Shown here: piece by piece, positions 9,134-18,518 of the stretch
Numbering within the stretch: the first letter of the stretch is position 1
Layout of the letters: each line of letters starts with the position of its first letter
Assembly: GCF_001294575.1 (NCBI RefSeq)
Contig: NZ_CP012676.1
Coordinates: 4,730,001 to 4,794,000 of the forward strand
Origin: Pseudomonas versuta
GTDB lineage: Bacteria > Pseudomonadota > Gammaproteobacteria > Pseudomonadales > Pseudomonadaceae
Length of the DNA stretch: 64,000 nt
Direction of reading: 5' to 3'
Notes under the pieces: model-generated
The model's input: the letters and a program-made list of their open reading frames with translations, nothing else
What the model was told of the DNA's origin: nothing
Databases searched by the model: none
Position numbers and translations under genes: made by a program

Positions 9134-10513
9134 ATGAACAAGTCCACCTTGGCCCTCGCTGTGGCCGTAGGTTTGTTGGCGCAACAGGCAAGCGCTGCTG
9201 GCTTCATTGAAGACAGCAAGGCCACGCTGAAGCTGCGTAACTTCTATATCAACAACGATAACCGTGATGCTGAAGCAGGCTCTGCTGCCAACCGCGCAAA
9301 TGGTGTTCGGAGCAAAACCGAAGAATGGGGCCAAGGTTTCCAGCTGGACTTCACCTCGGGCTTCACCCAGGGCACAGTTGGTTTCGGTGTGGACGCGATT
9401 GGCCTGTTGGGCGTCAAACTGGACTCCAGCGCTGCCAAGCACGGTAATGCACTGGGCACCTCATCGGGCGGCTCTGTATTCCCGAGCGACGGCGACCACG
9501 CTGCTGACGAATTCGCCAGCCTGGGCCTGACTGCCAAAGCCAAGATTTCTCAGACTGAATTGCGCATCGGTACCTTGCAGCCAAAACTGCCGGTCATCGT
9601 GACCAACGACGGTCGCATGCTGCCGCAAACCTTCCAGGGTGGCCAGATCACCTCCAGCGAGTTCAAGGACCTGACCTTCACCGGCGGCCAGATTGAACAC
9701 GCCAAGGGTCGTAACTCCAGCAACAACGAAGGCCTGTCGATTGCTGGTGCCAACGGTGGCTCCAACTACGACGCGGGCAAATTTGTTAACAAGTTCTATT
9801 ACGGCGGTGCCGACTACAAGGTCAACAAAGACCTGTTGCTGCAGTACTACTACGGCAATCTGGAAGATTTCTACAAGCAACACTTTCTGGGCCTGACTCA
9901 CAACTGGTCCATCGGCCCGGGCGTGCTAAAAACTGATTTGCGTTACTTCCACAGCACAGACGACGGTAAGAACGGTAATGATCCGTCCTACTACAGTGCT
10001 GGCGATTACCGTGGCCAGACCAGCGGCAAAGGCAAGGTTGACAACAACCTGTACAGCGGCCTGTTCCTGTACACCGTTGAAGGCCACACCTTCGGTGGCG
10101 GTTACCAGGTCAGCAACGGCAGCAGCGACTTCCCTTGGCTGAACCAGGGTGACGGTTCTTCTGCTTACCTGACTACCGACATGCAAATCCAGAAGTTTGC
10201 CCGTGCTGGCGAACGTACCTGGCAGGCTCGCTACTCGTATGACTTCGCCAAGCTGGGCGTTCCTGGCCTGACGGCGGGCGCGGTTTACCTGCGTGGCGAT
10301 AACTTCGACACCGTCAACAAAGCCGGTGGCGTTGCAGGCTCCGGTCTTTCCGAGTGGGAACGGGACATTACCGTGGCCTACGTAGTACAGGAAGGCACGT
10401 TGAAAAACCTTGGCTTCATGTGGAAAAACGCCATGTGGCGCAACGATATTCCTTCGAGCCGCGAGCAAGACGAAAACCGTCTGATCGTCAGCTACTCGAT
10501 CCCGTTGCTGTAA
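9134..10513 (+). CDS. OprD-family outer-membrane porin
   Basis: 459 residues with a clear signal peptide (cleavage after QASA, about residue 21) and a mature chain starting GFIEDSKATLKLRNFYIN, the typical OprD/OpdX beginning. The rest is beta-strand-rich and ends in a short hydrophobic strand, SYSIPLL. OprD porins are substrate-specific channels for amino acids and carboxylates. The location between tauABCD and lsfA-ssu suggests uptake of sulfonates or sulfate esters, but that is context only. AGGAGC precedes the ATG. A hairpin follows at 10542. Confidence 0.9.
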   Translation: MNKSTLALAVAVGLLAQQASAAGFIEDSKATLKLRNFYINNDNRDAEAGSAANRANGVRSKTEEWGQGFQLDFTSGFTQGTVGFGVDAIGLLGVKLDSSAAKHGNALGTSSGGSVFPSDGDHAADEFASLGLTAKAKISQTELRIGTLQPKLPVIVTNDGRMLPQTFQGGQITSSEFKDLTFTGGQIEHAKGRNSSNNEGLSIAGANGGSNYDAGKFVNKFYYGGADYKVNKDLLLQYYYGNLEDFYKQHFLGLTHNWSIGPGVLKTDLRYFHSTDDGKNGNDPSYYSAGDYRGQTSGKGKVDNNLYSGLFLYTVEGHTFGGGYQVSNGSSDFPWLNQGDGSSAYLTTDMQIQKFARAGERTWQARYSYDFAKLGVPGLTAGAVYLRGDNFDTVNKAGGVAGSGLSEWERDITVAYVVQEGTLKNLGFMWKNAMWRNDIPSSREQDENRLIVSYSIPLL

Positions 10514-10539
10514 GCCGTTCGTAACAAAAGGCAAGAAAA

Positions 10540-10574
10540 ATCCTGCCCGGCGCAATGCCGGGCAGGGTGTTTAC
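10540..10574 (+). terminator. Probable terminator after the OprD porin
   Basis: Perfect 10-bp stem CCTGCCCGGC / GCCGGGCAGG (10542-10551 with 10557-10566) around a 5-nt loop, followed by only a short T-stretch (TGTTT). Likely a terminator. Confidence 0.7.
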
Positions 10575-10689
10575 CGAAGATCGAATCGATCAATTCGCAA
10601 CACATTTAAATGTCGCAGCTCCCTGCCGCTCCCCTTGCCTAAACCTGAATCCAGAGTGGCCCCATGCCTTGGCCGCGTCCAATGAAACA

Positions 10690-10745
10690 GTTTTTAATAT
10701 TCCTTTAAGATCTAACCAAATCGATATTTATTCTTTTTAATTCGT
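10690..10745 (+). promoter_or_regulatory. AT-rich motif region upstream of lsfA
   Basis: Two related motifs lie 65-110 bp before lsfA: TATTCCTTTAAGA (about 10698-10710) and TTATTCTTTTTAATTC (10728-10743). Both resemble the palindrome upstream of ssuE at 11555. Candidate sulfur-starvation regulator sites by similarity only. Confidence 0.4.
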
Positions 10746-10807
10746 TCCTGGCGCAGGCAGAGTAAGCCCATCACGCCCTGCCATTCCCTATAAAAAGGAG
10801 CTGCACC

Positions 10808-11446
10808 ATGAGCCTCAGACTCGGCGATATCGCCCCCGATTTCGAACAGGATTCCAGCGCCGGCAAAATCCATTTTCATGAATGGCTGGGCGATAACTGG
10901 GGCGTGCTGTTCTCGCACCCGGCGGACTTCACCCCGGTGTGCACCACCGAGTTGGGATTCACCGCCAAGCTCAAGGACGAGTTTGCCAAGCGCGGGGTCA
11001 AGGCCATCGCCCTGTCCGTCGACCCGGTGGATTCGCACCACAAGTGGATCGAGGACATCAACGAAACCCAGAACACCCTCGTCAACTTCCCGATCCTGGC
11101 CGATGCCGATCGCAAAGTGTCTGACCTCTACGACCTGATTCACCCCAATGCCAGCGATACCCTGACAGTGCGCTCGTTGTTCGTGATTGATCCGAACAAG
11201 AAAATTCGTCTGACCATCACCTACCCGGCCAGTACGGGACGTAATTTCAACGAAATACTGCGGGTGATTGATTCACTGCAACTGACCGACAACTACAAAG
11301 TCGCCACCCCGGCCAACTGGCAGGACGGTGACGACGTCGTCATCGTGCCGTCGCTCAAGGACGAAGACGAAATCAAGAAACGCTTCCCTAAAGGCTACCG
11401 CGCCGTGAAGCCTTACCTGCGCCTGACGCCACAACCGAATAAATAA
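10808..11446 (+). CDS. lsfA: 1-Cys peroxiredoxin LsfA (Prx6 type)
   Basis: 212 residues. The peroxidatic cysteine is C45 in PADFTPVCTTE, and no resolving cysteine appears in the usual position, so it belongs to the 1-Cys Prx6 group. The C-terminal dimer arm ends VKPYLRLTPQP. LsfA reduces peroxides and in Pseudomonas is known as a sulfate-starvation-induced protein next to the ssu genes, as here. AAAGGAG lies 7 bases before the ATG. It is followed by a strong terminator at 11508, so it is probably transcribed apart from ssuE. Confidence 0.93.
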   Translation: MSLRLGDIAPDFEQDSSAGKIHFHEWLGDNWGVLFSHPADFTPVCTTELGFTAKLKDEFAKRGVKAIALSVDPVDSHHKWIEDINETQNTLVNFPILADADRKVSDLYDLIHPNASDTLTVRSLFVIDPNKKIRLTITYPASTGRNFNEILRVIDSLQLTDNYKVATPANWQDGDDVVIVPSLKDEDEIKKRFPKGYRAVKPYLRLTPQPNK

Positions 11447-11452
11447 TCCCTC

Positions 11453-11478
11453 CTGTAGGAGCGAGCTTGCTCCTACAG
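11453..11478. repeat. Short REP element downstream of lsfA
   Basis: CTGTAGGAGCGAGC directly facing GCTCCTACAG, a collapsed copy of the REP hairpin seen elsewhere in the window. Confidence 0.65.
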
Positions 11479-11507
11479 AGTTTCCACCTTCAAGTGCAAC
11501 AGGGTTT

Positions 11508-11532
11508 GGGCCGTTTCGACGGCCTTTTTTTT
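11508..11532 (+). terminator. Rho-independent terminator of lsfA
   Basis: GGCCGT-TTCG-ACGGCC stem-loop at 11509-11524 followed by eight T residues. Confidence 0.9.
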
Positions 11533-11549
11533 GCTTTTTAAATGTTCAA

Positions 11550-11683
11550 AATGCTTATTCTTTTAAAGAATAAACAAATGAATAAATATGATTTATAGAT
11601 ATATAAATCACCTGTTAAGGTCTTCTCACTCAAGCGAAAACGCTGACAGCGAATTGCACACATTCATTCAAGGAAACGCCTAG
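11550..11683 (+). promoter_or_regulatory. ssu operon promoter region with two palindromes
   Basis: Very AT-rich. A 19-bp perfect palindrome TTATTCTTTTAAAGAATAA spans 11555-11573. A second inverted repeat, GATTTATA-GATA-TATAAATC, spans 11590-11609. A TATGAT hexamer (11587-11592) could be a -10 box with a poor -35 overlapping the first palindrome, as expected for an activator-dependent promoter. The activator (CysB-like?) is inferred. Confidence 0.5.
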
Positions 11684-12277
11684 ATGCTGGTCGTGACAAT
11701 CGGAGGTAGCCCTAGCCAACGATCCCGTTCCGGGGTGCTGCTGGACCGCGCCAAACACTGGCTCAACCAGCAAGGCGTTGAAGTCGTGAGTTATCAGGTC
11801 CGTGACTTTCCGGCCGAAGACTTGCTCCACGCCCGTTTTGACAGCCCGCAAATCATCGATCTGTTGCAGCACATTGATAACGCCGATGGCCTGGTGATTG
11901 CTACGCCGGTTTACAAGGCTTCGTTTAGCGGCGCACTGAAAACCATCCTCGATCTGCTGCCTGAACGTGCCCTGAGCCACAAAGTGGTGTTGCCCATCGC
12001 TACGGGGGGCAGCATCGCCCACATGCTGGCTGTGGACTACGCCCTCAAGCCGGTGCTGTCTGCGCTCAAGGCTCAGGAAATGCTGCACGGCATTTTTGCC
12101 GAAGACAGCCAGATTGCTTACGGCGAAGGCAGCGCACAAGCGCAACTGGTGCCGATCCTGGAACAACGTTTGAGCGAGGCCCTTGAGCAGTTCTACAGCG
12201 CCCTGGCCCGCCGTCCGAAACCGCTGGACCCGAACATTCTCAACGAGCGCCTGCGCACGGCTCGCTGGAGCATCTGA
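11684..12277 (+). CDS. ssuE: NAD(P)H-dependent FMN reductase SsuE
   Basis: 197 residues with the flavodoxin-like fold. [11 protein letters not shown] near residue 7-17 is the FMN phosphate-binding loop, and [20 protein letters not shown] marks the tetramer/active-site helix of SsuE. It supplies reduced FMN to the monooxygenase SsuD. First gene of ssuEADCBF; AAGGA precedes the ATG. The 204-bp gap to ssuA holds a REP pair, so stoichiometry between ssuE and the rest may differ. Confidence 0.93.
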   Translation: MLVVTIGGSPSQRSRSGVLLDRAKHWLNQQGVEVVSYQVRDFPAEDLLHARFDSPQIIDLLQHIDNADGLVIATPVYKASFSGALKTILDLLPERALSHKVVLPIATGGSIAHMLAVDYALKPVLSALKAQEMLHGIFAEDSQIAYGEGSAQAQLVPILEQRLSEALEQFYSALARRPKPLDPNILNERLRTARWSI

Positions 12278-12300
12278 ACCAACCGATGCCTGTGCCTTTG

Positions 12301-12388
12301 TGTGGGAGCTGGCTTGCCAGCGATTCAGGCGCTCCGGATTGCCTGACACGATGCAGTGATGCCATCGCCGGCAAGCCAGCGCCCACAG
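12301..12388. repeat. REP pair of the GTGGGAGCTGGCTTGCCAGC class between ssuE and ssuA
   Basis: GTGGGAGCTGGCTTGCCAGCG faces CGCCGGCAAGCCAGCGCCCAC about 45 bp further on. A second REP class, distinct from the GTAGGAGCGAGC class. It sits inside the ssu operon and could act on mRNA stability. Confidence 0.78.
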
Positions 12389-12481
12389 GTACAGCACACC
12401 GTTTCAAGTAATCCCGCCTTACCGATCCGCTAACGGCCCGGCAGGTGCAACCCGAATCTCGAACTCTGATAGGAGAGCGCT

Positions 12482-13447
12482 ATGCGCCCTTTCATTTTGC
12501 GTCGTGGAGTGGTCGCCCTGTTGGCTGCGGCTGTGTCCTTTGGCGTCGTTTTAGAAGCACAGGCCGATGCGCTGCGTATCGGTTATCAAAAGTACGGCAC
12601 GCTGGTGCTGCTCAAGGCCAGGGGCACGCTGGAAAAGCGTCTGGCCGAGCAGGGCGTCGATGTGCAATGGACCGAGTTCCCCGGTGGCCCGCAATTGCTT
12701 GAGGGCCTCAACGTGGGCTCCATCGACTTCGGCGTGACGGGTGAAACTCCGCCTGTATTCGCCCAGGCTGCCGGTGCTGACCTGCTGTATGTCGCCTACG
12801 AGCCGCCTGCGCCGACCAGCGAAGCAATTCTGGTGCCCAAGGATTCACCGATCAAATCGGTCAAAGACCTCAAAGGCAAAAAGGTCGTGCTCAACAAAGG
12901 CTCCAACGTGCACTACTTGTTGGTGCGCGCCCTTGAAGATGCCGGCCTGAAGTACAGCGATATCCAGACCATATTCCTGCCACCCGCCGATGCCCGTGCG
13001 GCGTTTGAGCGCGGCAGTGCCGATGCCTGGGTGATCTGGGACCCGTACCAGGCTGCCGCCGAACAGCAGCTGCAGGCACGCACCCTGCGTGACGCCAGCG
13101 GTATCGCAGACAACCATCAGTTCTATCTGGCTACCAAGCCTTACGCCGAACAGCATCCCAAGGTCATCGAGGCCTTGATTGAAGAAGTCCGCGATGTCGG
13201 TGAGTGGGCCAAAGCCAACCCTGAAGAGGTCACCCGGCAAGTAGCGCCGATCCTCGGTCTGCCGGTTGATATCACCCGCACGGCGGTCCAACGCCAGGGC
13301 TACGGCGCACAGTTTTTGACCCCGGATGTGGTCAGCGCCCAGCAAAAAATCGCTGACAGTTTTTACCAGCTCAAGCTGATTCCCAAGCCGCTGGTTGTGA
13401 AAGATGTGATCTGGACACCACCGGCCACTGTGGCCAAAGCCAACTAA
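12482..13447 (+). CDS. ssuA: Aliphatic sulfonate-binding protein SsuA
   Basis: 321 residues. The signal peptide cleaves after EAQA (about residue 28). The mature part begins [20 protein letters not shown], the typical SsuA opening, with the [19 protein letters not shown] motif of this binding-protein class. It captures alkanesulfonates in the periplasm for SsuBC. AGGAGAG precedes the ATG. It is 31 bp upstream of ssuD in the same unit. Confidence 0.92.
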   Translation: MRPFILRRGVVALLAAAVSFGVVLEAQADALRIGYQKYGTLVLLKARGTLEKRLAEQGVDVQWTEFPGGPQLLEGLNVGSIDFGVTGETPPVFAQAAGADLLYVAYEPPAPTSEAILVPKDSPIKSVKDLKGKKVVLNKGSNVHYLLVRALEDAGLKYSDIQTIFLPPADARAAFERGSADAWVIWDPYQAAAEQQLQARTLRDASGIADNHQFYLATKPYAEQHPKVIEALIEEVRDVGEWAKANPEEVTRQVAPILGLPVDITRTAVQRQGYGAQFLTPDVVSAQQKIADSFYQLKLIPKPLVVKDVIWTPPATVAKAN

Positions 13448-13478
13448 CGCTTGCCGTACCCATTCAGGAGACAACTCC

Positions 13479-14627
13479 ATGAGCCTCAATATTTTCTGGT
13501 TCCTGCCTACTCACGGTGACGGCCATTACCTTGGCACCTCCGAAGGCGCCCGCGCCGTTGACTACGGTTATTTGCAACAAGTGGCACAAGCGGCAGACCG
13601 CCTGGGTTTTGGCGGAGTACTGATCCCAACCGGGCGCTCGTGCGAAGACTCGTGGCTGGTGGCGGCAGCGTTGATCCCTGTGACCCAGCGCTTGAAGTTT
13701 CTGGTGGCGCTGCGCCCGGGTATCGTTTCCCCGACCGTGGCCGCGCGACAGGCCGCGACCCTGGACCGACTGTCCGGCGGACGGGCGCTGTTCAACCTGG
13801 TGACCGGCGGTGACCCGGAAGAGTTGGCGGGTGATGGCCTGTTTCTGAGCCACGAAGAGCGTTATCAGGCATCGGTTGAGTTCACCCGTATCTGGCGCCG
13901 TGTACTGGAAGGCGAAACCGTGGACTACGACGGTCAGCACATCACGGTCAAAGGCGCCAAGTTGCTCTATCCACCGATCCAGCAACCGCGTCCGCCGCTG
14001 TACTTCGGCGGTTCCTCGGAAGCGGCGCAGGATCTGGCCGCAGAGCAAGTTGAAATGGTCCTGACCTGGGGCGAGCCTCCGGCTGCGGTTGCAGAAAAAA
14101 TCGAGCAGGTACGGGCCAAGGCCGCCAAACACGGACGTACCGTGCGCTTCGGTATTCGCCTGCACGTCATCGTTCGCGAAACCAACGAAGAGGCGTGGAA
14201 AGCGGCAGACAAGCTGATTTCACATCTGGATGACGACACCATCGCCCGGGCCCAGGCTTCACTGGCGCGCTTCGATTCCGTCGGCCAGCAGCGCATGGCC
14301 GCACTGCATGGTGGCAGCCGCGACAATCTGGAAGTCAGCCCCAACCTGTGGGCAGGCGTCGGCCTGGTACGCGGTGGCGCGGGCACCGCGCTGGTGGGTG
14401 ACGGTCCGACAGTGGCGGCACGGGTCAAGGAATACGCCGACCTGGGCATCGACACCTTTATTTTCTCGGGCTATCCGCACCTGGAAGAGTCCTACCGCGT
14501 GGCTGAACTGCTGTTCCCGCACCTCGATATCGAGCGCCCGGAACTGCCGAAAAGTGCCGGCTACGTCAGTCCGTTTGGCGAAATGGTTGCCAACGATATT
14601 CTCCCTAAAGCTGCTTCGCAGAGTTGA
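13479..14627 (+). CDS. ssuD: FMNH2-dependent alkanesulfonate monooxygenase SsuD
   Basis: 382 residues, a luciferase-like TIM-barrel monooxygenase that cleaves C1 and longer alkanesulfonates to aldehyde and sulfite using FMNH2 from SsuE and oxygen. H12 and C55 ([10 protein letters not shown]) correspond to the known active-site positions of the family with an offset of one. CAGGAG precedes the ATG. The ssuC ATG follows 7 bp after its stop. Cytosolic. Confidence 0.94.
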   Translation: MSLNIFWFLPTHGDGHYLGTSEGARAVDYGYLQQVAQAADRLGFGGVLIPTGRSCEDSWLVAAALIPVTQRLKFLVALRPGIVSPTVAARQAATLDRLSGGRALFNLVTGGDPEELAGDGLFLSHEERYQASVEFTRIWRRVLEGETVDYDGQHITVKGAKLLYPPIQQPRPPLYFGGSSEAAQDLAAEQVEMVLTWGEPPAAVAEKIEQVRAKAAKHGRTVRFGIRLHVIVRETNEEAWKAADKLISHLDDDTIARAQASLARFDSVGQQRMAALHGGSRDNLEVSPNLWAGVGLVRGGAGTALVGDGPTVAARVKEYADLGIDTFIFSGYPHLEESYRVAELLFPHLDIERPELPKSAGYVSPFGEMVANDILPKAASQS

Positions 14628-14634
14628 GGCGGCC

Positions 14635-15441
14635 ATGAGTAAGGGGAAGGCTCTAAGCCTTAATGGCATCGGCCACAAACTGGCGCCCTGGGCCTTGCCG
14701 GTTTTACTGCTGGCGGTTTGGCAGTTGTCGGTATCGGCGGGCTGGTTGTCGACGCGCATTTTGCCGGCACCCAGCGCCGTGATCGCGGCCGGGGTCGAGT
14801 TGGTGCGCAGTGGCGAAATCTGGAAACACCTCGCCATCAGTGGCTGGCGCGCCGGGGTCGGTTTTGTGATCGGTGGCAGCATTGGCCTGGTATTGGGCTT
14901 CATTACCGGCTTGTCGAAATGGGGTGAACGCCTGCTCGACAGCTCGGTGCAAATGATCCGCAACGTACCGCATCTGGCGCTGATCCCTCTGGTCATCCTG
15001 TGGTTCGGGATCGACGAGTCGGCGAAGATTTTTCTGGTGGCGCTGGGGACTTTATTCCCGATCTACCTCAACACCTACCACGGCATCCGCAACGTCGACC
15101 CTGCCCTGGTGGAGATGGCGCGCAGTTACGGGCTGTCCGGTTTCAGCCTGTTTCGTCAGGTGATCCTGCCCGGTGCCTTGCCTTCGATTCTGGTGGGCGT
15201 GCGCTTTGCCCTGGGCTTTATGTGGTTGACCCTGATCGTGGCTGAAACCATCTCCGCCAGCTCCGGCATTGGCTACCTGGCGATGAACGCCCGGGAGTTT
15301 TTGCAGACAGACGTGGTGGTACTGGCAATTGTTTTGTACGCGGTGCTGGGCAAGCTGGCCGACACCGCAGCCCGTGGACTGGAGCGCGTGTGGTTGCGTT
15401 GGCACCCGGCGTATCAAGTGGTTAAAGGCGGTGCAGCATGA
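14635..15441 (+). CDS. ssuC: Aliphatic sulfonate ABC transporter permease SsuC
   Basis: 268 residues from the ATG at 14635. An open frame continues far upstream inside ssuD, but that part is an out-of-frame shadow. About six membrane helices follow a short basic N-terminus ([16 protein letters not shown]). The coupling loop is [20 protein letters not shown] around residue 160. Its stop overlaps the ssuB start by 4 bp. It forms the inner-membrane channel for SsuA-delivered sulfonates. Confidence 0.92.
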   Translation: MSKGKALSLNGIGHKLAPWALPVLLLAVWQLSVSAGWLSTRILPAPSAVIAAGVELVRSGEIWKHLAISGWRAGVGFVIGGSIGLVLGFITGLSKWGERLLDSSVQMIRNVPHLALIPLVILWFGIDESAKIFLVALGTLFPIYLNTYHGIRNVDPALVEMARSYGLSGFSLFRQVILPGALPSILVGVRFALGFMWLTLIVAETISASSGIGYLAMNAREFLQTDVVVLAIVLYAVLGKLADTAARGLERVWLRWHPAYQVVKGGAA

Positions 15442-16244
15442 CAGCTCAACAACCTCCGCGTTTGCGTCAGGGTATTCCGCTGGCGATCCATGGCCTGCAA
15501 AAGTCTTTTGGTGAGCGTCAGGTACTGCGCGACATCAATCTGCATATTCCGGCCGGTCAATTCGTGGCGATTGTCGGGCGTAGCGGGTGCGGCAAAAGCA
15601 CCCTGATGCGCCTGCTGGCCGGGCTCGATCAACCGACGGCGGGGGTATTGCAGGCAGGTACTGCACCGCTGGAAGAAGCCCGCGCAGACACGCGGCTAAT
15701 GTTTCAGGAAGCGCGTTTGCTGCCCTGGAAAAAAGTCATCGACAACGTCGGGCTCGGGCTCAAGGGCGACTGGCGTGCCAAGGCGCTAAAAGCGCTTGAA
15801 GAGGTGGGTCTGGCCGAGCGGGCCAATGAATGGCCGGCGGCATTATCGGGCGGGCAGAAACAGCGTGTGGCGCTGGCTCGTGCGCTGATCCACCAGCCGA
15901 GCCTGTTATTGCTGGATGAACCGCTGGGCGCGCTGGATGCATTGACCCGCATCGAGATGCAACAACTGATCGAACGCCTGTGGCGCCAGCACGGATTCAC
16001 CGTGTTGCTGGTGACCCACGATGTCAGCGAAGCCGTTGCGATAGCCGACCGGGTGATTCTGATCGAAGACGGCGAAGTGGGGCTGGACCTCATTGTCGAA
16101 TTGCAACGCCCGCGGGTGCGCGGATCGCACCGGCTGGCGGCACTGGAAACTGAAGTACTCAACCGGGTACTTGCCTTGCCTGGCTCGCCCCCTGAGCCAG
16201 AACCCGTTGCACCGCTGCCCACGCAACTGCGCTGGGCGCAATAA
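15438..16244 (+). CDS. ssuB: Aliphatic sulfonate ABC transporter ATP-binding protein SsuB
   Basis: 268 residues. Walker A GRSGCGKS at 47-54, signature LSGGQKQR near 135 and Walker [12 protein letters not shown] near 156, then [10 protein letters not shown] roughly 40-residue Pro-rich C-terminal extension (about 228-268) is dispensable in the family. It overlaps ssuC by 4 bp, and ssuF follows 35 bp later. Confidence 0.92.
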   Translation: MTAQQPPRLRQGIPLAIHGLQKSFGERQVLRDINLHIPAGQFVAIVGRSGCGKSTLMRLLAGLDQPTAGVLQAGTAPLEEARADTRLMFQEARLLPWKKVIDNVGLGLKGDWRAKALKALEEVGLAERANEWPAALSGGQKQRVALARALIHQPSLLLLDEPLGALDALTRIEMQQLIERLWRQHGFTVLLVTHDVSEAVAIADRVILIEDGEVGLDLIVELQRPRVRGSHRLAALETEVLNRVLALPGSPPEPEPVAPLPTQLRWAQ

Positions 16245-16279
16245 CCGCACTTTTCTATCCCAAGACAGGAATCGACACC

Positions 16280-16495
16280 ATGACCATCAAAGCCATCAAC
16301 GTTCGCAACCAGTTCAAAGGCCATATCAAGGAAATCGTGCTGGGCGACGTGCTCTCGGAAATCGACGTACAGACTGCATCGGGCATCGTTACCTCGGTCA
16401 TCACCACCCGTTCGGTCAAAGAACTGGAACTGGTTGTGGGCAGTGAAGTCATTGCCTTTGTGAAATCTACCGAAGTCTCCATCGCCAAGTTGTAA
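16280..16495 (+). CDS. ssuF: SsuF, small TOBE-domain molybdopterin-binding-type protein
   Basis: 71 residues forming one TOBE/Mop domain (MTIKAINVRNQFKGHIKEIV...). In Pseudomonas it ends the ssuEADCBF operon; such proteins bind oxyanions such as molybdate, but the exact role in sulfonate use is unknown. ACAGGA lies 10 bases before the ATG. A strong terminator follows 15 bp after the stop, closing the operon. Confidence 0.9.
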   Translation: MTIKAINVRNQFKGHIKEIVLGDVLSEIDVQTASGIVTSVITTRSVKELELVVGSEVIAFVKSTEVSIAKL

Positions 16496-16507
16496 GCCAT
16501 GAAAGAC

Positions 16508-16545
16508 CGAGCCCCGAGCGGTGTAAGCCCCTCGGGGCTTTTTTA
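16508..16545 (+). terminator. Rho-independent terminator of the ssu operon
   Basis: AGCCCCGAG (16510-16518) pairs perfectly with CTCGGGGCT (16531-16539), followed by a T-run. Confidence 0.9.
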
Positions 16546-16558
16546 TGCCCGGCAATGG

Positions 16559-16599
16559 CGCGAGCTTCAAAGGCTCGCGAGCAAGCTCGCTCCTACAGG
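16559..16599. repeat. REP element flanking the RAYT gene, 3' side
   Basis: GCGCGAGCTTCAAAGG then CTCGCGAGCAAGCTCGCTCC, an inverted REP pair with a tiny loop, about 3 bp from the RAYT stop codon. Confidence 0.8.
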
Positions 16600-16601
16600 G
16601 G

Positions 16602-17060
16602 TTACAACCAAATAGCATCCCAGTGCGGGTAATCGCCCAAGCGCTTTACCCAACCTGCACGCAGGGGATTTGCTACGACATAGCGTGCAACGCTTGCAAG
16701 ATCCTCGTCATAGCGAATCGCCCGGTCGTGATAGCCCTGCTGCCAAAAATGATCATTGCGCTCACAGGCAGCGTTAATTACTCGGCCGCTACGCGATTTT
16801 GTCCGTTGCATGATTGTCGCAAGGCTGGCGTTTTGAAGTTCGATCAACCAGTGGAAGTGATCGGGCATTACGACCCAGGCGAGTGATTTAACAAAACCCT
16901 CGCTTTGAGTTCTGCGAAGCTCATTGATCAAAAGCTGCGCCATATGAAAGTTGCTGAAAGTCGGTTTACGGTCTTTCACCACGGCTGTGAGCAGGTAGAT
17001 ACGACCCGTTTCAGAGGCTCTGCCCGTGCGAAGCCGACATCCATGAATAGAACCTGACAT
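16602..17060 (-). CDS. REP-associated tyrosine transposase (RAYT, IS200-like TnpA/TnpREP)
   Basis: 152 residues from the ATG at 17060; a TTG at 17093 is an alternative start. The Y1 HUH nuclease motif is HFH at 68-70 (VMPDHFHW), and the conserved RAYT block YVVANPLRAGWV carries the likely catalytic tyrosine Y127, preceded by FWQQGYHDRAIR. RAYTs nick single-stranded REP DNA and are thought to have spread REP/REPIN repeats. This copy is bracketed by GTAGGAGCGAGC-type REPs at 16559 and 17151, and the same repeat recurs through the window. All key residues look intact. It sits between convergently arranged ssuF and a methyltransferase gene. Confidence 0.88.
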   Translation of the reverse strand: MSGSIHGCRLRTGRASETGRIYLLTAVVKDRKPTFSNFHMAQLLINELRRTQSEGFVKSLAWVVMPDHFHWLIELQNASLATIMQRTKSRSGRVINAACERNDHFWQQGYHDRAIRYDEDLASVARYVVANPLRAGWVKRLGDYPHWDAIWL

Positions 17061-17150
17061 TCCTTTGCTCTCTGAGTAAACATCAAAGGACAAAGACTAA
17101 TCGGTACTCAAACCACTGAAGCATTGTGGTGGTTCTGAATATGTCTAACC

Positions 17151-17200
17151 CTGTAGGAGCGAGCTTGCTCGCGAGCTTTCAAGGCTTGCGAGCGAACAGG
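17151..17200. repeat. REP element flanking the RAYT gene, 5' side
   Basis: CTGTAGGAGCGAGCTTGCTC followed by GCGAGC and a degenerate inverted arm GGCTTGCGAGCGAACAGG. Faces the REP at 16559 across the RAYT gene. Confidence 0.82.
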
Positions 17201-17202
17201 AT

Positions 17203-17835
17203 TCAGGCAGTGATTTTACGCCACACACTCACCAGCCAGGGCTGCTGGTCGCGGGGCAGGCCCGGTGGGCGATAGTAGTGCTCAAGCTCGACAAAACCCG
17301 CTTTGGTGAGCATCGCCCGCCAGTTCTCCAGGTCGTGATATGCCCCGTAACGCTGGCCATTCCAGCCTTCCTGATTGTCTCCCCGGGGGTTGGAACTCAG
17401 CAGTACGCCACCTGGTTTCAGGGTGGCGTGCAGTTTGCCCAGCACTTGTTCCAGCTCTTGCGTCGGTACGTGGAACAACGAGGCGTTGGCGAAGATGCCG
17501 TCGAAGTGTTCTGCAGGCAGTTCAAGCTTGAGAAAGTCTTGATGCCATACTTCACAGCCACTGTCCTGGCGGGCCATCTGGGTGAAGCGTTCAGTGCCGT
17601 CGAGCCCGACCGCTACATGCCCCAGGCGGGTGAAGGTTTGCAGATCGCGCCCCGGGCCGCAGCCAAAATCCAGAAGGGTAAATGGCGCGCTGCCCTGGAT
17701 GTGCCGCAGCAATGCGGCGATGTTCTGGCTCACGTCGTGGTCGCGAGTCCCTTCGCGAAAGCCTTCGGCACTCTGCTGATAATGCTCCAGCGTGGTGGCA
17801 GCAATCTGTTCGAGGGTTTTTGCATCGAGGGTCAT
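17203..17835 (-). CDS. Class I SAM-dependent methyltransferase
   Basis: 210 residues. SAM-binding motif I LLDFGCGPGRDL at about 54-65, an acidic GLDG turn near 77, and FDGIFANASLFHVP as motif IV. It resembles the Methyltransf_11/25 type acting on a small molecule; the substrate cannot be read. It starts 38 bp after the metI stop on the same strand, so it may be the tail of the met operon, which would fit SAM/methionine chemistry, but this is positional. Confidence 0.82.
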   Translation of the reverse strand: MTLDAKTLEQIAATTLEHYQQSAEGFREGTRDHDVSQNIAALLRHIQGSAPFTLLDFGCGPGRDLQTFTRLGHVAVGLDGTERFTQMARQDSGCEVWHQDFLKLELPAEHFDGIFANASLFHVPTQELEQVLGKLHATLKPGGVLLSSNPRGDNQEGWNGQRYGAYHDLENWRAMLTKAGFVELEHYYRPPGLPRDQQPWLVSVWRKITA

Positions 17836-17873
17836 GGCAGGCTCGGTCGGCGGCAGTGGCCGCCGACTATACC

Positions 17874-18518
17874 TCAGCGTTTGTTCAGTACGCGGGCCAG
17901 GCGATCACCGCCAAGCTGAATCACCGCCACCAGCACCACCAGCAACACAATCACGGTCAGCATGACCTGAGTGTCAAAGCGCTGATAACCGTAGCGGTAG
18001 GCAATGTCGCCCAACCCTCCCGCGCCAATGGCCCCGGCCATGGCCGATGAGTTGATCATGGTGACCACTGTGATGGTGAAACCGCCGACAATGCCCGGTA
18101 AAGCTTCTGGCAACAGCACGTGCCAAATGATGTGGTGGCGTTTGCAGCCCATGGCCTGCGCTGCTTCGATCAGGCCGTGATCCACTTCGCGCAAACTGAC
18201 TTCGGCGATCCGCGCAAAGAATGGCGTAGCCGCGATGGTCAGCGGTACGACGGCAGCCCAGACGCCGTAGGTAGTGCCGACAATCAGGCGGGTAAACGGG
18301 ATCAGCGCCACCATTAAAATAAGAAAGGGAATGGAGCGGAACAGGTTCACGAACGCGCCCAGTGCCTTGTGCAATCTGGGGGCTTCATAGATTCCACCCT
18401 TGGCGCTGGTGACCAGAATCACCGCCAGCGGGATGCCCAATATCAATGCGATCAGCGACGACACACCGACCATCAAAAAGGTGTCGATCACCCCCTGCCA
18501 TAAACGCTCATATCCCAT
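17874..18518 (-). CDS. metI: Methionine ABC transporter permease MetI
   Basis: 214 residues, about five membrane helices, starting [18 protein letters not shown] as in MetI proteins. The coupling loop [22 protein letters not shown] lies near residue 117. It overlaps metN by 11 bp. With MetN and MetQ it imports methionine, another route for organic sulfur. Confidence 0.93.
   Translation of the reverse strand: MGYERLWQGVIDTFLMVGVSSLIALILGIPLAVILVTSAKGGIYEAPRLHKALGAFVNLFRSIPFLILMVALIPFTRLIVGTTYGVWAAVVPLTIAATPFFARIAEVSLREVDHGLIEAAQAMGCKRHHIIWHVLLPEALPGIVGGFTITVVTMINSSAMAGAIGAGGLGDIAYRYGYQRFDTQVMLTVIVLLVVLVAVIQLGGDRLARVLNKR

Noticed and set aside
14230-14634. Upstream extension of the ssuC frame inside ssuD
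   Set aside because: Out-of-frame overlap with SsuD; the ATG at 14635 gives the family-typical start.
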